The notes: generated by a model not told the origin, from the letters alone. Shown: positions 46,509 through 60,557, counted from the first letter of the stretch. The stretch is DNA of 64,000 bases from Tigriopus japonicus (GCA_010645155.1 CM021323.1:7318250-7382249), one strand, 5' to 3'. Numbers and translations: made by a program.

Positions 46509-47191
46509 GGATAGACGAAAGTAGCAGGCCAAACATTGTTTCAGCCTGCCTGGCCGAATTTTGACCCAGCCAGCCTGAAAGATGAAGCCTACCTGCAAGC
46601 CGGCTTATCTAAAAATTGTTCGAATATCTGCCTGCCTGTTGGCAGTCATGCACAAACAGTTAATATTCAAAATGCCGGAACTAAAAAAAGGATATTGGGA
46701 AACCTTAATTGACCTTGTGTGGCCTTAAAAGTATCACACCCTAGAGACTCTGCCGCATCCAAATGTTTCCCCTCTTTTGGTACTCATGTTGCCGTTGTAG
46801 CTCACTTTTTTTTCCCTTTTTGATACGCACTGTGCCATTACACGGAAAAGGTCATTGCGCTATGTGGTATACTACTACTGGCAACAATTCGGGAGACCGA
46901 GAAAACGGTGGATATGTTTGTTCAAAGAATAACGTAGGAGAAATGGATAAATCACACAAGACCAAACTGGTTTAAATAGAAACGAGGAACTTATTAGGAA
47001 AGAACATGGGAGAGAAGAGAAATTGAAAGCTCCACACACACACACACACACACCAGCTTCCTCAGCTTTTCCGTAACAGAAAAGAGGCTACCTGTGTATT
47101 TCTGATTTAAAATTTGGCCTGGCAAATTATGACCTGGCAGGCTGAAAAGGTGGCCTGTCGAGGAATTTAGCCTGTCCGTGTATTTCCTGTG
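46500..47191. repeat. Possible larger TIR element (GAAATACACGG ends)
   Basis: GAAATACACGGATAGACGAA at the left resembles the inverted right end TTTAGCCTGTCCGTGTATTTC near 47167-47187. CCTGCC/GGCAGG-rich stretches lie next to both ends. The Mutator-like MITE would have landed in its left end. It includes a (CA)n tract at 47033-47052. Diverged and tentative. Confidence 0.45.
47033..47052. repeat. (CA)n microsatellite
   Basis: Ten CA units. Confidence 0.9.
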
Positions 47192-48743
47192 CGAAAAATG
47201 TCAAAGGAAAGACTGAACTAGAAGCATTTTATCAAATATTCTGATCACTTGTAACATTATTGTGTGGTTGTGAAAACGTGATTAAAAAATACTTTTTTCG
47301 GTTTCTGTTCCGCATTTTTGGTGTTTTTAGCTTCGTTTTCGACCCTCTTGGAAGAAAGAAGGTGGAAACAACAGAAACTTTTTTTTCTAGGGTTTCACCT
47401 TCACGCTACGAGAGGACGCGGCTACTAATACCTGATTTAGATATATTCGGTTGTAACGCCATCTAGGCAAAAAGAAGAAGAATGCACGAATGCACGAATG
47501 GACCTACAAAATAATTAAACCGCATTTTGAATGTCGATTGTGTTTTCGACCCAGAAGTTATGTCTGGAAGTTATTGCAAGTCAATCTATGATACAATTTA
47601 ATACAAAAATCTTAACAAATAACAATAAAAAAAACGACCGGCTTCCAAATTTTGAGCTCAGCTTCAGCTTTCATTCCTCTTTGGGAGTAAATCCATAAAA
47701 TGTTACTGCTAGAACATTTCACATAACAAGAATAAATCTCAATTACTTTTAGAAATTTAATCGCAACATGAAATCACTTCAAAACAGAATGACGTGTACT
47801 TAGTTTTTGAAACTAAAAGGAACAAGGCTTATACTTAAAACACAAGTACTTTTATACAAAAATGACCAAACATTCAGCTCCAGTTATGGTTTGAGTAAAC
47901 CATAGTATAGTAACAAAAGTAACTGCTTAAGAAACTTCGTTGCTCGAATCTCTTCAATATTGCGGGGTCAAAAAGCCGGACGTTTACACCACACATCAGC
48001 TGACTCAAAAAAATCACACTACCACTGAATCGGGAGCATTAGATTTCAGCACTCTATTTTTTTATGTTTTTCAAACCATGCCACCGGTCATAATTTTAAC
48101 CATCAAGCTCCCCTTCGAACAAAAGAATGTCTTGGGATGTCTTCCTAGTATTCAAAACTTACGAGTTTGTTGTGAGGATTTGGCGCCAAATAGAAACCCC
48201 TCTTGATATTTGTTCCGAGATCTCTCGAGGACTTTTTTTTCATTCGTTTTCATTCGCGTGTGTCCCCACCAACGACGGAAGTGAAGAGGCGTGATCACCC
48301 ATGCAGGACCTCATTTGAATAGAGCATGACGGTGAACCACATTTATCTTTAATAATAATGAAATGACCAACTGCCTTCAACAAAAAAGGAGCAATGAGAG
48401 TTGCAAAGCTTCATGGAGCAGGGGGAGAAAGAAGCCAGGGGGACCACGAGGTAGGCAAATTTCTAGTTTCCACGCAGACAGGGCTTGGCTCTCGAAGGCC
48501 CCATTATTAAAACATGAATTCCGTTCTTGATTAGTCCGAGAAAACTTTACAGGAACACCGTGTTTCATTATGGTCTGGAAGCCAGAGCACCTCCATTGGC
48601 TGAGAGGGTACCATAATACCAGCATGGTCCTTCCAGCCTCGAACAGAAAACGGCTGTTCCTCGTCGTTTCTCTTAAGATTGCTCAAAGATCCCTGAATCT
48701 CAAATTTCAGACGCTACATTCTAGTTTTTAGTAATTAGGCGTT

Positions 48744-48822
48744 GAAATTGTGACTATAGTTTTTCTATATATACTATTACTATATCTATAGATCTATATC
48801 TACTATATATAATAGTATATCA
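48744..48822. repeat. AT-rich palindromic TATA/TATC tract
   Basis: CTATATATACTATTACTATA is followed by TATAATAGTATAT-type inverted words. It is able to form a hairpin; no other content. Confidence 0.6.
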
Positions 48823-49244
48823 AAGATCTTGAAATCGTCCAAACAAACAAAACCTGGAGGGAGTAACCTATTCTATGACCGGACAAAAATCACCAGGGAC
48901 ACAATTCCAGACAATGCCGTGCGCAACGTGAGGAACTGCTCTTAAAGTGTTAGGTAATACGAAAATACCCAACTGACCCTCAGATTTCTCAGATTTCATC
49001 AGAATCGAATCGCTGATGAATGTCAGAGTCACCGTAGTAACTCCTTCCAGGTTTGAACTCTACCTTCCCTTCTATTACAGAGCTCTATTTTTAGTTTGTC
49101 CGTCCTTCTCTAACAGAACTCTAGAAGACGAGGTAGGTACTTCTACTGTAGATTGGGCTCCCTCTGGTCCGAACTGAACTCCGAAGTGCTCAGGACCAGC
49201 AGAGACAGCGAGGGAGAGAGACGGACGACTCTCGCAAGGGGAAA

Positions 49245-49315
49245 AGGGAGAAAGAAAGAAAGAAGGAAGGAAGGAGAACGAGAAGAAAGAAGAGGGGGGG
49301 AGAGAGGAAAAAAGA
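49245..49315. repeat. GA-rich (GAAA/GAAG) purine tract
   Basis: About 70 bases of nearly pure purine (AAAGAAAGAAAGAAGGAAGG and onward). It produces long artificial ORFs on both strands. Confidence 0.8.
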
Positions 49316-52300
49316 AAATTCGAAAAGTTCGAGGGAAGGAAAATGCTAAAAAGCAAAAGAGAGCGAACGGAGACTGGAGAAAGAAGAGTATCGAGGAGGA
49401 ATTCACGAATACTTGGACCAAGTCTGTGACTCTGCTCATTCTTACTCAACATTGAGCTCCGAGTTGTTCAGTGGGTAAATATTTGAAAATTGTTTGGAGA
49501 GAGCAAAAAAAAAAATCGCCCCTCCATCTCTTTCGAGACTTGCTTTGACTGCTGCCGGGATGTTGTCCGTTTGTTTGATAAGGCCCAAATGTGTTTGAGA
49601 TGCCTGATTTATCGGCAACTTTTGTCTCAGACATTCCGCCCTCCACGGTTATCGCTCGACTGGAATTCACTCATATCATCATACTCTGACACGGATGGAG
49701 TGAAATCCTTGAATAGACTTGCCCATCATTTATCAATCCACACCTTCTCAAGGTGTGACATGTGGCAAAAATATGCTTTGATCCCCAGTTTCAAAAGTTC
49801 GACATCCATCCAGGAATAACATGCACGGACCCTCGTGTTTCATACCTGCCTCTTGATTCAAGCACACTGTCACAGTCCCAACTTTTGGAGAGAAGAAAGA
49901 AGAGAGTTTTCAAACAGGAAGCATAACAACAACGACAACAACAACTTTATCATCAGCAGCCATGATGACATTGCTTGTCGACTGTCGTACGAGAAGTGTC
50001 GTATTCTTCCGCAGGATATGTCCAGGCTCAATTTTGGTTGTTCCTGGATGATTCACTCCATCCATTATGTTGTCATGGATCAGAGTTTTGTGATCTATTT
50101 CTCCTGAACATAATTAAAGGAGGCTGCCGAGGAACTCGTTTCTTTTTTCCTTTCTTTTTGAAAAGAACATTTCAAGTGGATGGCAAGAGTTGCTCGAGTG
50201 CAAACTAAAGAATCCGACGACGAACGACCTTGATGCTTTCGCGGACTTGGTCAGGGGACACTGCAAACACTCTGTGATGTCACCCGTCATACGAACTGGC
50301 CAAAGAAAATAGAGAATCAAAGTCTTCCAAAAGGATGAGATATTGACATTTAAAAAAAATGCCAAATTTTAGGAGGAAATGCTGCAACATCGGGGAAAAC
50401 CGACATCAATTCATGTACTCCATACCCGCCATTATCCTTTCACAAGTCTAATCGCGTTACAATTGCCCTCGATTGTCTAAAAGGAGGATGTGAAGTGTGT
50501 ACTGTTTTGTGGAGAAGATGCACAGTGCAGTTTGTCCGGTGATTATAACTCGGCTCCACAGTGTGTTTGCCGACGTTCCAATTTTCCAATCAACAACATT
50601 AAGGCACCAGACGCCAGAACAATCATCATCTCGACACAACGAAATCGAATTTATACAAATGAGCCCCTTGTCTACGGGGGACCTGGTGCGGGCACAAGTA
50701 GAAAGACTAGGTGTGATTGGTTCGGACCCCAATCTTCTTGCCTTCATCCCATCCCCCGACAAGTCATAATCAGGTTGGGTCGGGGGAAAAAGTCATTTTT
50801 CATAGGTTCGTCAGGAAGAAATCGAACAATGGATTTTGGCCGTTGGTTGGACGACTTGGCCATTCGAGGACCTCGCCATGTGACTCGGATCGATTTGAGC
50901 CATTTTTCCATCTGGTTTTAGCTTTGGGGTTAGGCTTTTCCCAAAGATATGCGAAGATGTTCAGTCTTATCTTGGCATTGCCAGAGAAAGAGAGAGAGAA
51001 AAGGAGATTGTTCTTTACGGAAAAGACATTTTGAGTGACACTCATTTAAGGTGGGGAAGGGATAGAGTTGGTAAGAGAGGGTCTAATCCTCTTTTAATCC
51101 TTCCTTCGAAACGAATGTTGGTTAGGTGGTTTAGACTTCCATCGAGGAATTGAACTTCAGGATCTTCCTTTCTCTTGCCAGCTCAATTAGATACGCTTAG
51201 CCATAGATAAATAAAATAGAGATATCTCAATTTTGACGTCGACAAAACCGCCCTCTATGAGGGATTACCTAACAACATTGGTAAAAATGATGGTTTCATA
51301 AGGAATGTCATAGAGTGCGCCACCGTGTTTGTAACGCAAATATCCTTTTTGAAGTTCGATTCTCAGAGTCAATTCAGAAAATACAGCCTGCGTCATCTAG
51401 AGGTCACGGATCTCCGCACTGTCACGGCGGTCTGCCTGCTTAGCTAGAATTGAGAAGTCTGGGGGTAGTTTGTGCGCTTAGCTCACTTTTAGTATTTTGG
51501 CAAAATTAAAAATATATTGAAGTTGTCAAAAAATCTCCGAAATAAATTGCAATTTTGATATTTGATGGACCAAGCTTTTTTCTACTTGCTCAAATTTTCT
51601 CGGGAACAACTGAATCTTTTTGCACAATTCGAATAGGGCATTTTTGGGGGCCAAGATTCGAAGCCACCCCTGCTAGTGTATTCTCATCGGAATTGTCAAA
51701 AAACAGTCTTGACAATTGGGTCATTTTCGCGTCAATTCGTAGGGGGTTTTGAGCAAGCCAGTTCCTAGGATTCTGCTGACCGTCGTTGTTTCAAGTACGT
51801 AAGCTGAGATACTGGTAAACGCTGGGGGATCAAATTCGATCGACATTTTCCCGAGATTAAAGATTCTCTCCCGTTCCCCCTCCAGGCTTTCGATACTTGA
51901 GGGAACTCATTTTCCAGGCATCCAAGTCATCGGAGCGCTTTTCGGCCTATTGATGCTTCTTGATCCATCCCTTCAGGAGAGCGAGCTACTTTTTCCTCCA
52001 CAGGAATTTTTGAATTATCGGTCCAATAACTTTAATTGGAGGGTAACGGGGGAACAATGATTAACATAATTGTAGAAAGACGAACGGCAGAAGTGGAAAA
52101 GATCCAGGTCGTTGTGTTGGTTCTTACGGCAATTATCTTCTCCGTTGTTGTTTTCTGAACAAGTTTGAGAGGGCGCAAAGAATTAAATTTAAAAGATAAT
52201 TTTGTTTACTTTTCGAGTAGATCCATTGAGTCCAGTAATAAAATGTACTGCCATGGCTCATAGTATTATTGTGTGTCATCTTCAAAGCTCCACAAAACTT

Positions 52301-53859
52301 GTGGTCTGGAAAGATTCATTGAAGCATGCCATGAATTTGATTCTTTGCTTCCATCATTCTTGTCAGTGCACCTTCCTAATGGTTGTCAGGGTTGCCACAC
52401 ATTTCGAAAACTCGTGTTGCGAATCATTAGCTCACCTTGATGAGCTTTCAAACTTCGTCCAAACCGATCAAATCCGTTTTGTTCAATGTACTAAAACATC
52501 CTGATGAAATAAGATAAGTAAAACCCGGCAAACCTGATCCGGCTTCGTAGTGTTTTGTCCAAAGGCTTTCCCTTCTCATTGAGCTTTGGAAGCTACAATA
52601 CGGAGTCGAGGTAATCCCGACATCTTTGGATATGACTCTGCACTAAACCGATTAGTTTCCGTTTCCGTGGAGTGTTTCTATGAACTGATCAAATATCGTA
52701 GTGGTTGCCTCCTTTGGGCTTGTGCTTGTTAAGGCCATGCATCCATCAATAAACTAGTTTCTGCGTTAACTAGACAAGTGCTTTGGAGCGGCTTGTGGAA
52801 GCACTGTTTTGGGGGGGTTGAGCGAAATTGTTCTTCAACCCCCCAAAAGTCTTTCCAGCAGTCTTGATCTACAAAAGAGCTAGGGCAACTCACAAACTCG
52901 TTTGTAGGCATTGAGGAGAGTGACGTTTCTTGTCTAAGAGTGCCATTTTTGCAATACATGAGAGAAAAATGGAAGCACTGATTGTGTTTCAAACTGCACC
53001 CAAAGATGTCAGTCATACCTCGTCTGTGTATAGATGGGATTTACTCCGACTCAGTTGAAAACTCGAATCTAGCAAATGATAATAGAAAAAGAAGTATCGC
53101 AAACGAGTTTGTTTCCGTTGGTCCCAAAATCATTCACGACAACCTTGGAAATCGGACATCTTTGGTGTTCATAGTACATTAATCATTTTTAGCTTAATAG
53201 CCGAACTAGAAAACCGCAACATCGATTTTCGTTCTCGTGGCTTCTGTGGACGCTTTGGCAATTGGAGACAGACCTTTCACCGAAAGTGACTTCAATCGGT
53301 CATCTTTGACCCCTTTTGTCTTGGCCTTTCGAAGGGTCTTCGTGTCATTATCAAAAACTGTTGAGATTAGTGGCTTTGGCTTTGGACAACCCTTGTCTGT
53401 GTTGGAGAGCTTTAATGAGTAAATCGTTTATGAATGACCGAGGAACAATGTTCAAAGACCAATGACAAGTGTGTCTGAGTAAATGTCATCGTTGGACGAG
53501 AACGTGTTTGCCATGTCATTTGTCGAAATCTTATGATGACTCGCATACGAGTAATTAACCAATTAGACTGAAACAGGCGTAGACATGATATTTTCCTTTT
53601 CTTCTACTTTCTAGTCATGTTTCAAGGGCTCCAAATTTGCAAAAAAAAAGAAAAAAAAGTACGAGTCGGTCGATTCCTGTTTAAAGAAGCGCTCGACCTA
53701 AATCGCCAATGTGGAGAAAATCGAAAGTGATCTGATCCCAAATGACCAAGCAATCAAACAAGAGAGGAGTCGATCGAAATTTGGAGGTCTCTTTGCCAAG
53801 TGAGGTTGGTTTATTTCATGCCTTCGTCACAGAATGCAAGTACGTGATGAGACAGAAAA

Positions 53860-54081
53860 TGAGTCTGAAATCATGGAACGTTCACTTATTCGCCTTTTCT
53901 TGATAATAATAATGTTTATTGCGAGATTTGTCTCATTGGATATTTTACAATTATTGTAATAATGTCGTGGGGCCCATTCTGGGTTTAGGGAGGCGCCATT
54001 CGAGGCGGAATATCCACTATACAGAGGGGGTCGATTTTCTTGAAGCTTTTCTTGAAACTTTCTGCTAACTCGAGTCAACAT
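53860..54081 (-). repeat. Possible 3' end of a LINE-like element (minus strand)
   Basis: The minus strand ends in GCAATAAACATTATTATTAT, closely like the tail GCAATAAAACTTATTATTAT at 3.27 kb. Just upstream is a protein-like stretch (RKFQEKLQENRPPLYSGYSA). It may be the last codons and the tail of a 5'-truncated LINE. No reverse transcriptase motif is present. Confidence 0.4.
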
Positions 54082-56315
54082 CGTGTTTCATGAATGATTT
54101 TCGGACTTGAAAAGTGGGCATCCATTAGACGAGGAATTTCCGGGGGAATCCTACTTTCAAAGTTCGACTTGCAAATGTTGATAAGTGAATAACCCATCGG
54201 TAAGTACTGCAATTTTCCGTTGAAAACTAGGTCTTTCGGTTCCGTTCGAATACTGGATTCGGTAATTTATGCTCTTGTACACTTTTGAGTCCTAATGATA
54301 GATACGGCTTTTGAATGATTAAAATTAGAGAGTTTAAAGTTATGCCATAAAGCCAGTAACAAATGATAGGGAAAAGGTAGTGTTATATTTTTATGAGTTA
54401 TCAAGTTGACTCCAGACTCTAAGAAGCTATTTTATAATCTTGATTTTTCGAACTTTTGCCAACAAAGCGTTCTTTTAAACAAGAGTATATCCGACTTTTA
54501 CAGCGGATTTCTTTGATGTCAAACACGACTAGACGACTCAGACATACATTCATGATTTAAGTCTTAATCCAGTTCACGTAATAAACAAGAAACAACAACT
54601 ACTAGGCTTCCTTTATCGGCAAATTCGTCAAAGTCAGAGCGAGAGAGAGACTGTTGTAAACTGGTCCCACAAATCCTGGCCGAAAACTCGAGACATCAAA
54701 CTGTAAATTGTCGGTCTCTTTGATTGGCCGAACGAACTCACTTGGGACTTTGGGTCCAAATCGGACAATACTTTGGGTGCCAAAACTTGCCGATGTCACT
54801 TGTTGAAGGAGTGGATTTTCCTCATAAACGAATAAATCATCGCGCCGTTTTGAACTTCTCGATTCCATTTGGCCGGGACTTGTATGAAGGAAGGAAAAAG
54901 ATTGATTAAAGACATACTTCTTATGGGTGTGAGACTTCTTCTCGAGTCTACGTAGACAAGGCCAGGGCTATCTAATGTGAATATTGCAGTCACTCCGTTC
55001 GTTCTTGTTCTTTCCTGGTGGAGACTGACATTGAATGTGATGTTCGACATATCAGACCACCGTTCCCCAGAATTCTCGTCAACGCCAAATCAAGTGGCTT
55101 CTTAGGAACCCGATGGAAATGGACAACCTAAAGGTCAATCGTATTTTTTGGATTAAGTGCAAAAGAAGCCATTGTTTTTCAGGTTCTGGCAAAGGACAAT
55201 GTGAAGGGCCCTCATAGAGGTTTTGTTACGTGTATTTACTTGGACCAAGATTTTAGCTCATCTGCACAATGGGTCGTGCAGAACTAGTGTGACGAATTTT
55301 CGACAGCGGAACAAATCGGGTTGAAATATGTTGCTGCCGTATTCCTCCTTCTTCTCCGCCAATCCATGGGTCCATACAGTAGTGGAAGGTCCGCTAGGCT
55401 ATGGATTACTACAACATTGGACCCTCTTTCCTGTCCATTAAGAGGAGTAATCCTATATCCCAAAGATCCCCATCCAAGCTATGAGTAGTCCTTGGTTCAT
55501 TGAGCTCCTCTCTCGAATCCTCCCCCTTCTTCATTTCTTTGGGCATGGCCACGGTTAGAATTGTTGTAGTCCGTCTCCGATCGCAGATCGTATGGAATGA
55601 TTTGGACCGTCTGGTTCAATTCTTTGCCCCTCACCCTCCAGTAGGTGGATGGATGGTAGTAGTAGTGACTTTTTTGATTCATGGCGAATTTCGGTACAAT
55701 CTGTGGACCATGGAAGAGTCAAAGGAGGGAAGATTTCTTGGCTTGATTCAAATTCTCCTTACCTTGGTAGTAGACAAATTTGCGAAATGATTTCCTGTCA
55801 CGTCTGTCATTTTATTACTGTAGTTGTCTTGAGTAAACTACACGGCTCAAACATGTTTGTGTTATTTAATCTGGAGCAAGTCATATCTCTACCGTCGGGT
55901 TTTTAAAAAGGCAATAAAATTGGCTTGAAACTGAGTTAAAAAATGAGTGACAACGATTATTAGCTAGACGATTTGATATAATTTAGTGAAATAGAGAGGT
56001 GAAAAAAAGAGGAAAAAAATGAGTGATATGAATAATCTTGAAGTTGACATGAAATGACCAATTGCGAGATTAGTTTCACTTGATTCTCATTACAGAATGA
56101 ATGGCAAGCCACAAGTGGATCAATGAAAATGACGGAATGAAACCAAAGAGTCGAAGAAATGAAAAATGTAAAAAATGCCAAGGCAAAAAAGAACGGCATT
56201 CCAGACACGTTTCTCCTGCTTACTCGCCAGTCCCAGAACGTGCTTGGACTTGGATGTCCGCATGGAATATCACACAGGGGACAAACAACTATTCCCAACA
56301 CACATTGGCGCACAC

Positions 56316-56345
56316 ACGCACACACTCACTCACTCACTCACTCAC
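56316..56345. repeat. (ACTC)n microsatellite after a (CA)-rich tract
   Basis: CACTCACTCACTCACTCAC. It causes the overlapping ORFs seen in all three plus frames here. Confidence 0.9.
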
Positions 56346-56430
56346 AGGGCCCAAGTCAGCTCCTACATACAACCAGGACTGTTCTATCCACCCAGTCTTT
56401 CACGGTCTCGAGTTCAGAGAAGGAAGGGAC

Positions 56431-56457
56431 CCTTCTTTTTCTTCTTCTTCTTCTTTC
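56431..56457. repeat. (TTC)n microsatellite
   Basis: CTTCTTTTTCTTCTTCTTCT pyrimidine run. Confidence 0.9.
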
Positions 56458-56540
56458 GTTCTCTTTTCGCTCCTGGGTTGTTCGATCTTGGGCAAAATTC
56501 TGGAGGAGGCTTTCGTTCTTCGTTCTTCATTCCTGCCTAA

Positions 56541-56567
56541 CTTGCTTGCTTGCTTGCTTACTTGCTT
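56541..56567. repeat. (CTTG)n microsatellite
   Basis: CTTGCTTGCTTGCTTGCTTA followed by another CTTG unit. Confidence 0.9.
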
Positions 56568-58275
56568 CTTCGGTCGCCTATTCTAGTCCATTCGAAACTC
56601 TCCTCTGGTACAAGTACAAGATCTGGTCTAGTGCTTTGCCCCAATGATCCATACATGGGCACTTCGGGAAAACTACAATATACTTGGGATCACATCAAAG
56701 AATGGTCGACTGTTTTGGTAAAGTTGAGGAAACATGTGACTGAAAGAGGGTTCCGGAGTCTCGAGATGTCTAATCGAGAAAGTGATCGTTAAAGGTACAG
56801 AGAAAGTCTGGACCGAAATCCTATGATTGTGTATGAAGGCCACTGCTCTTGCCTTTGAGGCCCTCCAGCAATGTCTTAGATGACAAGAACAGCGAAAAAA
56901 AGGGAAAAAGGAAAAAGTTCGGTGGAAGTTTTTTTTTTCTTTTCCTCATTTTTCTTTCGATCCTTCTCCAACACATCGAACTGTGGAGAACGTGTGGCGC
57001 TTGTAGTACGTACTACGTCGGATTTCCTCGCTACTATCATCCCGTTTCTCATGGCTCTGATATGACAGCATTGTTCGTTCCTTCGATCGTTCTTCTTAGT
57101 ACAGGATGGTACGTAGTGGAGTCATGTGCTTAGTTGGGATCTATGAAATCCAAGTTTTCCGACCCTCACCAAGATTCGGTTCCTCGGGTTCTATAACTAG
57201 TACTCCCTCGTGGTTCATTCTTTCTTGCGGAATCAGTGGAACAAGAATTCTGGGGAAGAATTCCATGGAAATGGGAGAACTGTCGGATGAATATTCATGC
57301 GGCCTTTTGCCATGCTTCGGGCTCTTCTTTGTTCCACAGGACTCCTTACTCTTTTTTTCAAGGGGAAGAATAGAATGGAATAAATGATAAGTTCAGGTAA
57401 AATAGCTGCAAAGATTCCCTCGACCACCGTTACTGTCATTCATACTGTAGTAGGCTAGCCTATCAATTCTGGAAAAAGGTGGTTGTTAGAAGCCACTTTA
57501 TCCATCAGAGTAGAACATATGTGGGGGCCATGCGAATTTCCTCTCCCTCATCTCACATGAAAGTCGAATATTTTGGGATTAATATTGCGTTCTACAGAGC
57601 ACAAACCCCCCTTATTTGATCACATACACACAGTACAGAGACCAGCATCATCTTCAGAAGAAGGAGGCATGTTCATAAAATGTAAGTGTCGGGGAGTAAA
57701 AACAAAGGAAGCAATTAAAGCGGGTCAACTGGCGTTCCTGACCTGGATATTCCCACTTTTATGGATCAATTTCCTTTCCTCGTCGTTTGATTCTCCTGCC
57801 TTCCTTCACTGTATATGTAAATTTTTCTAAATGCAATTGAGTCCACTTGAAAAGGGTCTTTTAGATGGAATTTCTACGTACGTCCTCACCAAGCCTGGGA
57901 TTGGTCGTGAGTCAGTCTTCTTCTTCGGCTGTCTAATATCTCCTCAAAGAGGGCTTAAGTTCCTTTCATTCAAAGAGCACAGGAGCTCAAAAACGATGAA
58001 AAAAAAATTCCTTTCATATCAAAGGATGCTGCTTTATCCTCTTTCCCTCTAAAAGCGAACCATAGAGGGACCAGCAATAGGTTTCTAGTTCGTGGTATGG
58101 TTGTTGCAACGCCCTGGTTCAGAAGTGGTGAGTTGGTTGGAAGGAAGCCACCACTGGAAAATAGCTATTTTTCTTGCCTATTCAAGATGCTCGGCGATTC
58201 CCACGATTCATAGATCTCAGTTGTGGGTATTTTTTCTCACTCCCCCAGGTTCGATATAATGAGGCACAGTGGGCC

Positions 58276-58314
58276 GTCTCTCTCTCTCTCTTTCTCTCTT
58301 TTTCTCTTTCTCTC
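58276..58314. repeat. (TC)n pyrimidine tract
   Basis: TCTCTCTCTCTCTC followed by TTTC and TTTTTCTC variants. Confidence 0.9.
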
Positions 58315-59749
58315 CCTAGGAGTTGCTTGCACTGACGTCAGCATATCATTCGATCTGAACCATATTTGAGGGATGGTGGTTTAAATAAGAATGTTAGTGG
58401 GATGCTCCTTGGTAAAATGTGAAGGACATGTCCAAAGACGTTCAATTGCAGCTTTGGGAAAGAGCTTTGTCTCACTTAGAACTTAAGATAATCAACCTTT
58501 GAAGAAATTAACAAAGTTTAATCTAGGCAGTGCCATAAGAGACGATCCATGAGCTAAGAAAACCAACAATGATGCTCACTCAAGAGCAACCAGGTTGGAG
58601 TTCACGGTGGTGATTGCCATTGAATAGTAGCAGAACGAGATATGGATTGGGTTGGAAGAGCAGTAGCTCGAGTGGACATACCAATTGCTGCTACTGACCG
58701 CCCTGGGATGAAACTGGTTGGTGAAGCATTCATTGGGTTTCTAGTTCACACTAAGAGGTGACATCTCAGATGTTTGTGGTTAAGCTCTTTTTCGTGGGCC
58801 TTGGTTTGGGGTGCAAAATTGATGGCATATGTGATTATTTTTGCCACGTGTTGGAAGACAAAGCGCATTGTTTTAATTATGAATGACGTTTAAGAAGTCT
58901 GGAGACCAATTGTGCTCTGGAGAACAACATGAGACAAGATCTAGAGATTGAGGAGCGAACTTGTGCAAAAAGGTTTTTTTTCTTCTTTCTAACGCGATCC
59001 CCTTGGAGAGGCAGCTATGAAGCAATCTTTTATGGCTGTCAAGACTCGAAGAATAGCAGGTGGATTTCAGGCCATTTTATTCAGATTCTTTTGTGGCAAT
59101 CCTTTGAATACCCACAGGTCCTCAGTGGTTGTTGTCAGCCCACCAGTCAGTTGCCTAAGCTCGAACAAGAAGAAGTGAGCAAATCCCCAACTGGCAACCA
59201 ACACTACCAGTGATCCAACACCATCACTACTACTACTGTATCACGAGTAGTACTACAACGCCAACCAGTCCCATTGCTTCTACTAGTACTAGAGCGCTAC
59301 CACGTAACATCATCGCCACTATCCTGCTTCAACAATGCCCTATTGTAGTCGACTGTTGGATCACGGCAAGGGTCCCCGTCACTCCAAATAAACAAAATTG
59401 CAACGCCACTACTAATCCAGTTCACTCCAGGATTCATATTCAATTTTTACTAGATGCCCGTCAATCTTTTGCTTGCCATCCTCAATTCTCACATCCCGGG
59501 ACATTGATTCTCAAGATCTCCAAAACCAACTGGAGTGTGGAGACCCGGTGTTTTCCGAGCAGTGTTGGTTCTTATGTACGTTGGTACGATTTGCCCCATC
59601 CGGAGACTGCTGTGGATGTCCACAATAGAGGGTATTCTGGATTAATCACCCTCGACTGGGCACCCCGCTGAGCGACTCTTTCTTGGTAAACCATACCACT
59701 ATCAGTAACCAACACGACCAATGCTGTCGAAATCCAAAAGGGATCGACC

Positions 59750-59768
59750 CACCAACCAACCAACCAAA
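59750..59768. repeat. (CCAA)n microsatellite
   Basis: ACCAACCAACCAACCAAAG. Confidence 0.85.
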
Positions 59769-60491
59769 GGAACGACTAAGACGAAGAACGAGATTTCTGA
59801 AAACGGTCTTGTCCTGTGTGTCGAATGGTGGATTTCAAACATTGTGCTAGAACTCGAGTTGAAAAAAATGAGAAAAGTCAATTGAGAAATGCATTTCTAA
59901 TTCCAAACGGTCTGGTTGTCCTGGTTGAGCTGAGGAGGGCTTATTCTGGACTGAACTATATTGGATATGCAATGACCTTCCTTGTGGGCATTCCAATATT
60001 CTTCGGTGAAGACCAACTATGTAATATGAAGCAAATAAGAGTGTTTGACTGGTCACTCATTAATCAGACCTTAGATCACCTTTCTTTTTGGTTCAACCCA
60101 AGAAAACCTTTTTGCACTTTAGTCCCAACCCAGGAAAAAGGCCTGTCTGGCCCAATGCGCAAAGTAAATTGCAGATAAGCAATGCTTAATCCCGACACCA
60201 GTGTGCAAATTTGGCCTTCACAACGCAGGTCTGTTGCTTCCTCCAAATTTCTCTTTTAGGCCTGTCTACGTTCTGCTCTTCATTCATTGAATGGCCTCCA
60301 ACTTTGGCTCGAATACTCGCCACCACCTGGCCGAATTATCATCGTCTGGGCAGACTCTTTCACTCACTCACACACATTTTCAGGCCACCCTCCGTGTGAG
60401 AATATTATTGTTATTTATGTGCCTCTACTTCCGTTACTCTTTGTAACAAACCACAAGCCACCGCAGAGGTGGTGGTTGGTGGAAGTAGGAG

Positions 60492-60557
60492 CAGTAGTAG
60501 TGGTGGTGGTGGTGGTGGTGGTGATGGTAAGATAACAGCAACAACAACAACAACAAC
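60492..60557. repeat. (GTG)n and (ACA)n trinucleotide repeats
   Basis: A GTA/GTG run (60492-60528) is followed about 10 bases later by an ACA run (60538-60557). Both inflate ORFs on both strands. Confidence 0.9.

Noticed and set aside
48871..48910. FYDR-like translation as the missing 4E-BP exon
   Set aside because: The residues after it (TKITRD) do not fit the 4E-BP binding motif, and there is no acceptor site in the required phase.
50490..50921. 143-codon ORF with several cysteines
   Set aside because: A second frame is open over the same bases, there is no signal peptide or splice context, and the cysteines are irregular.
51335..51375. GAAGTTCGATTCTCAG as a tRNA T-arm
   Set aside because: No matching A box or acceptor stem lies at the right distance.
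56101..56647. Three overlapping plus-strand ORFs of 120-160 codons
   Set aside because: All three frames are open because of (CA)n, (ACTC)n, (TTC)n and (CTTG)n microsatellites; no domain is visible.
59210..59671. 153-codon ORF
   Set aside because: Its first third comes from a CAT/ACT/ACC-rich tract; the remainder matches nothing I recognise and has no flanking gene signals.
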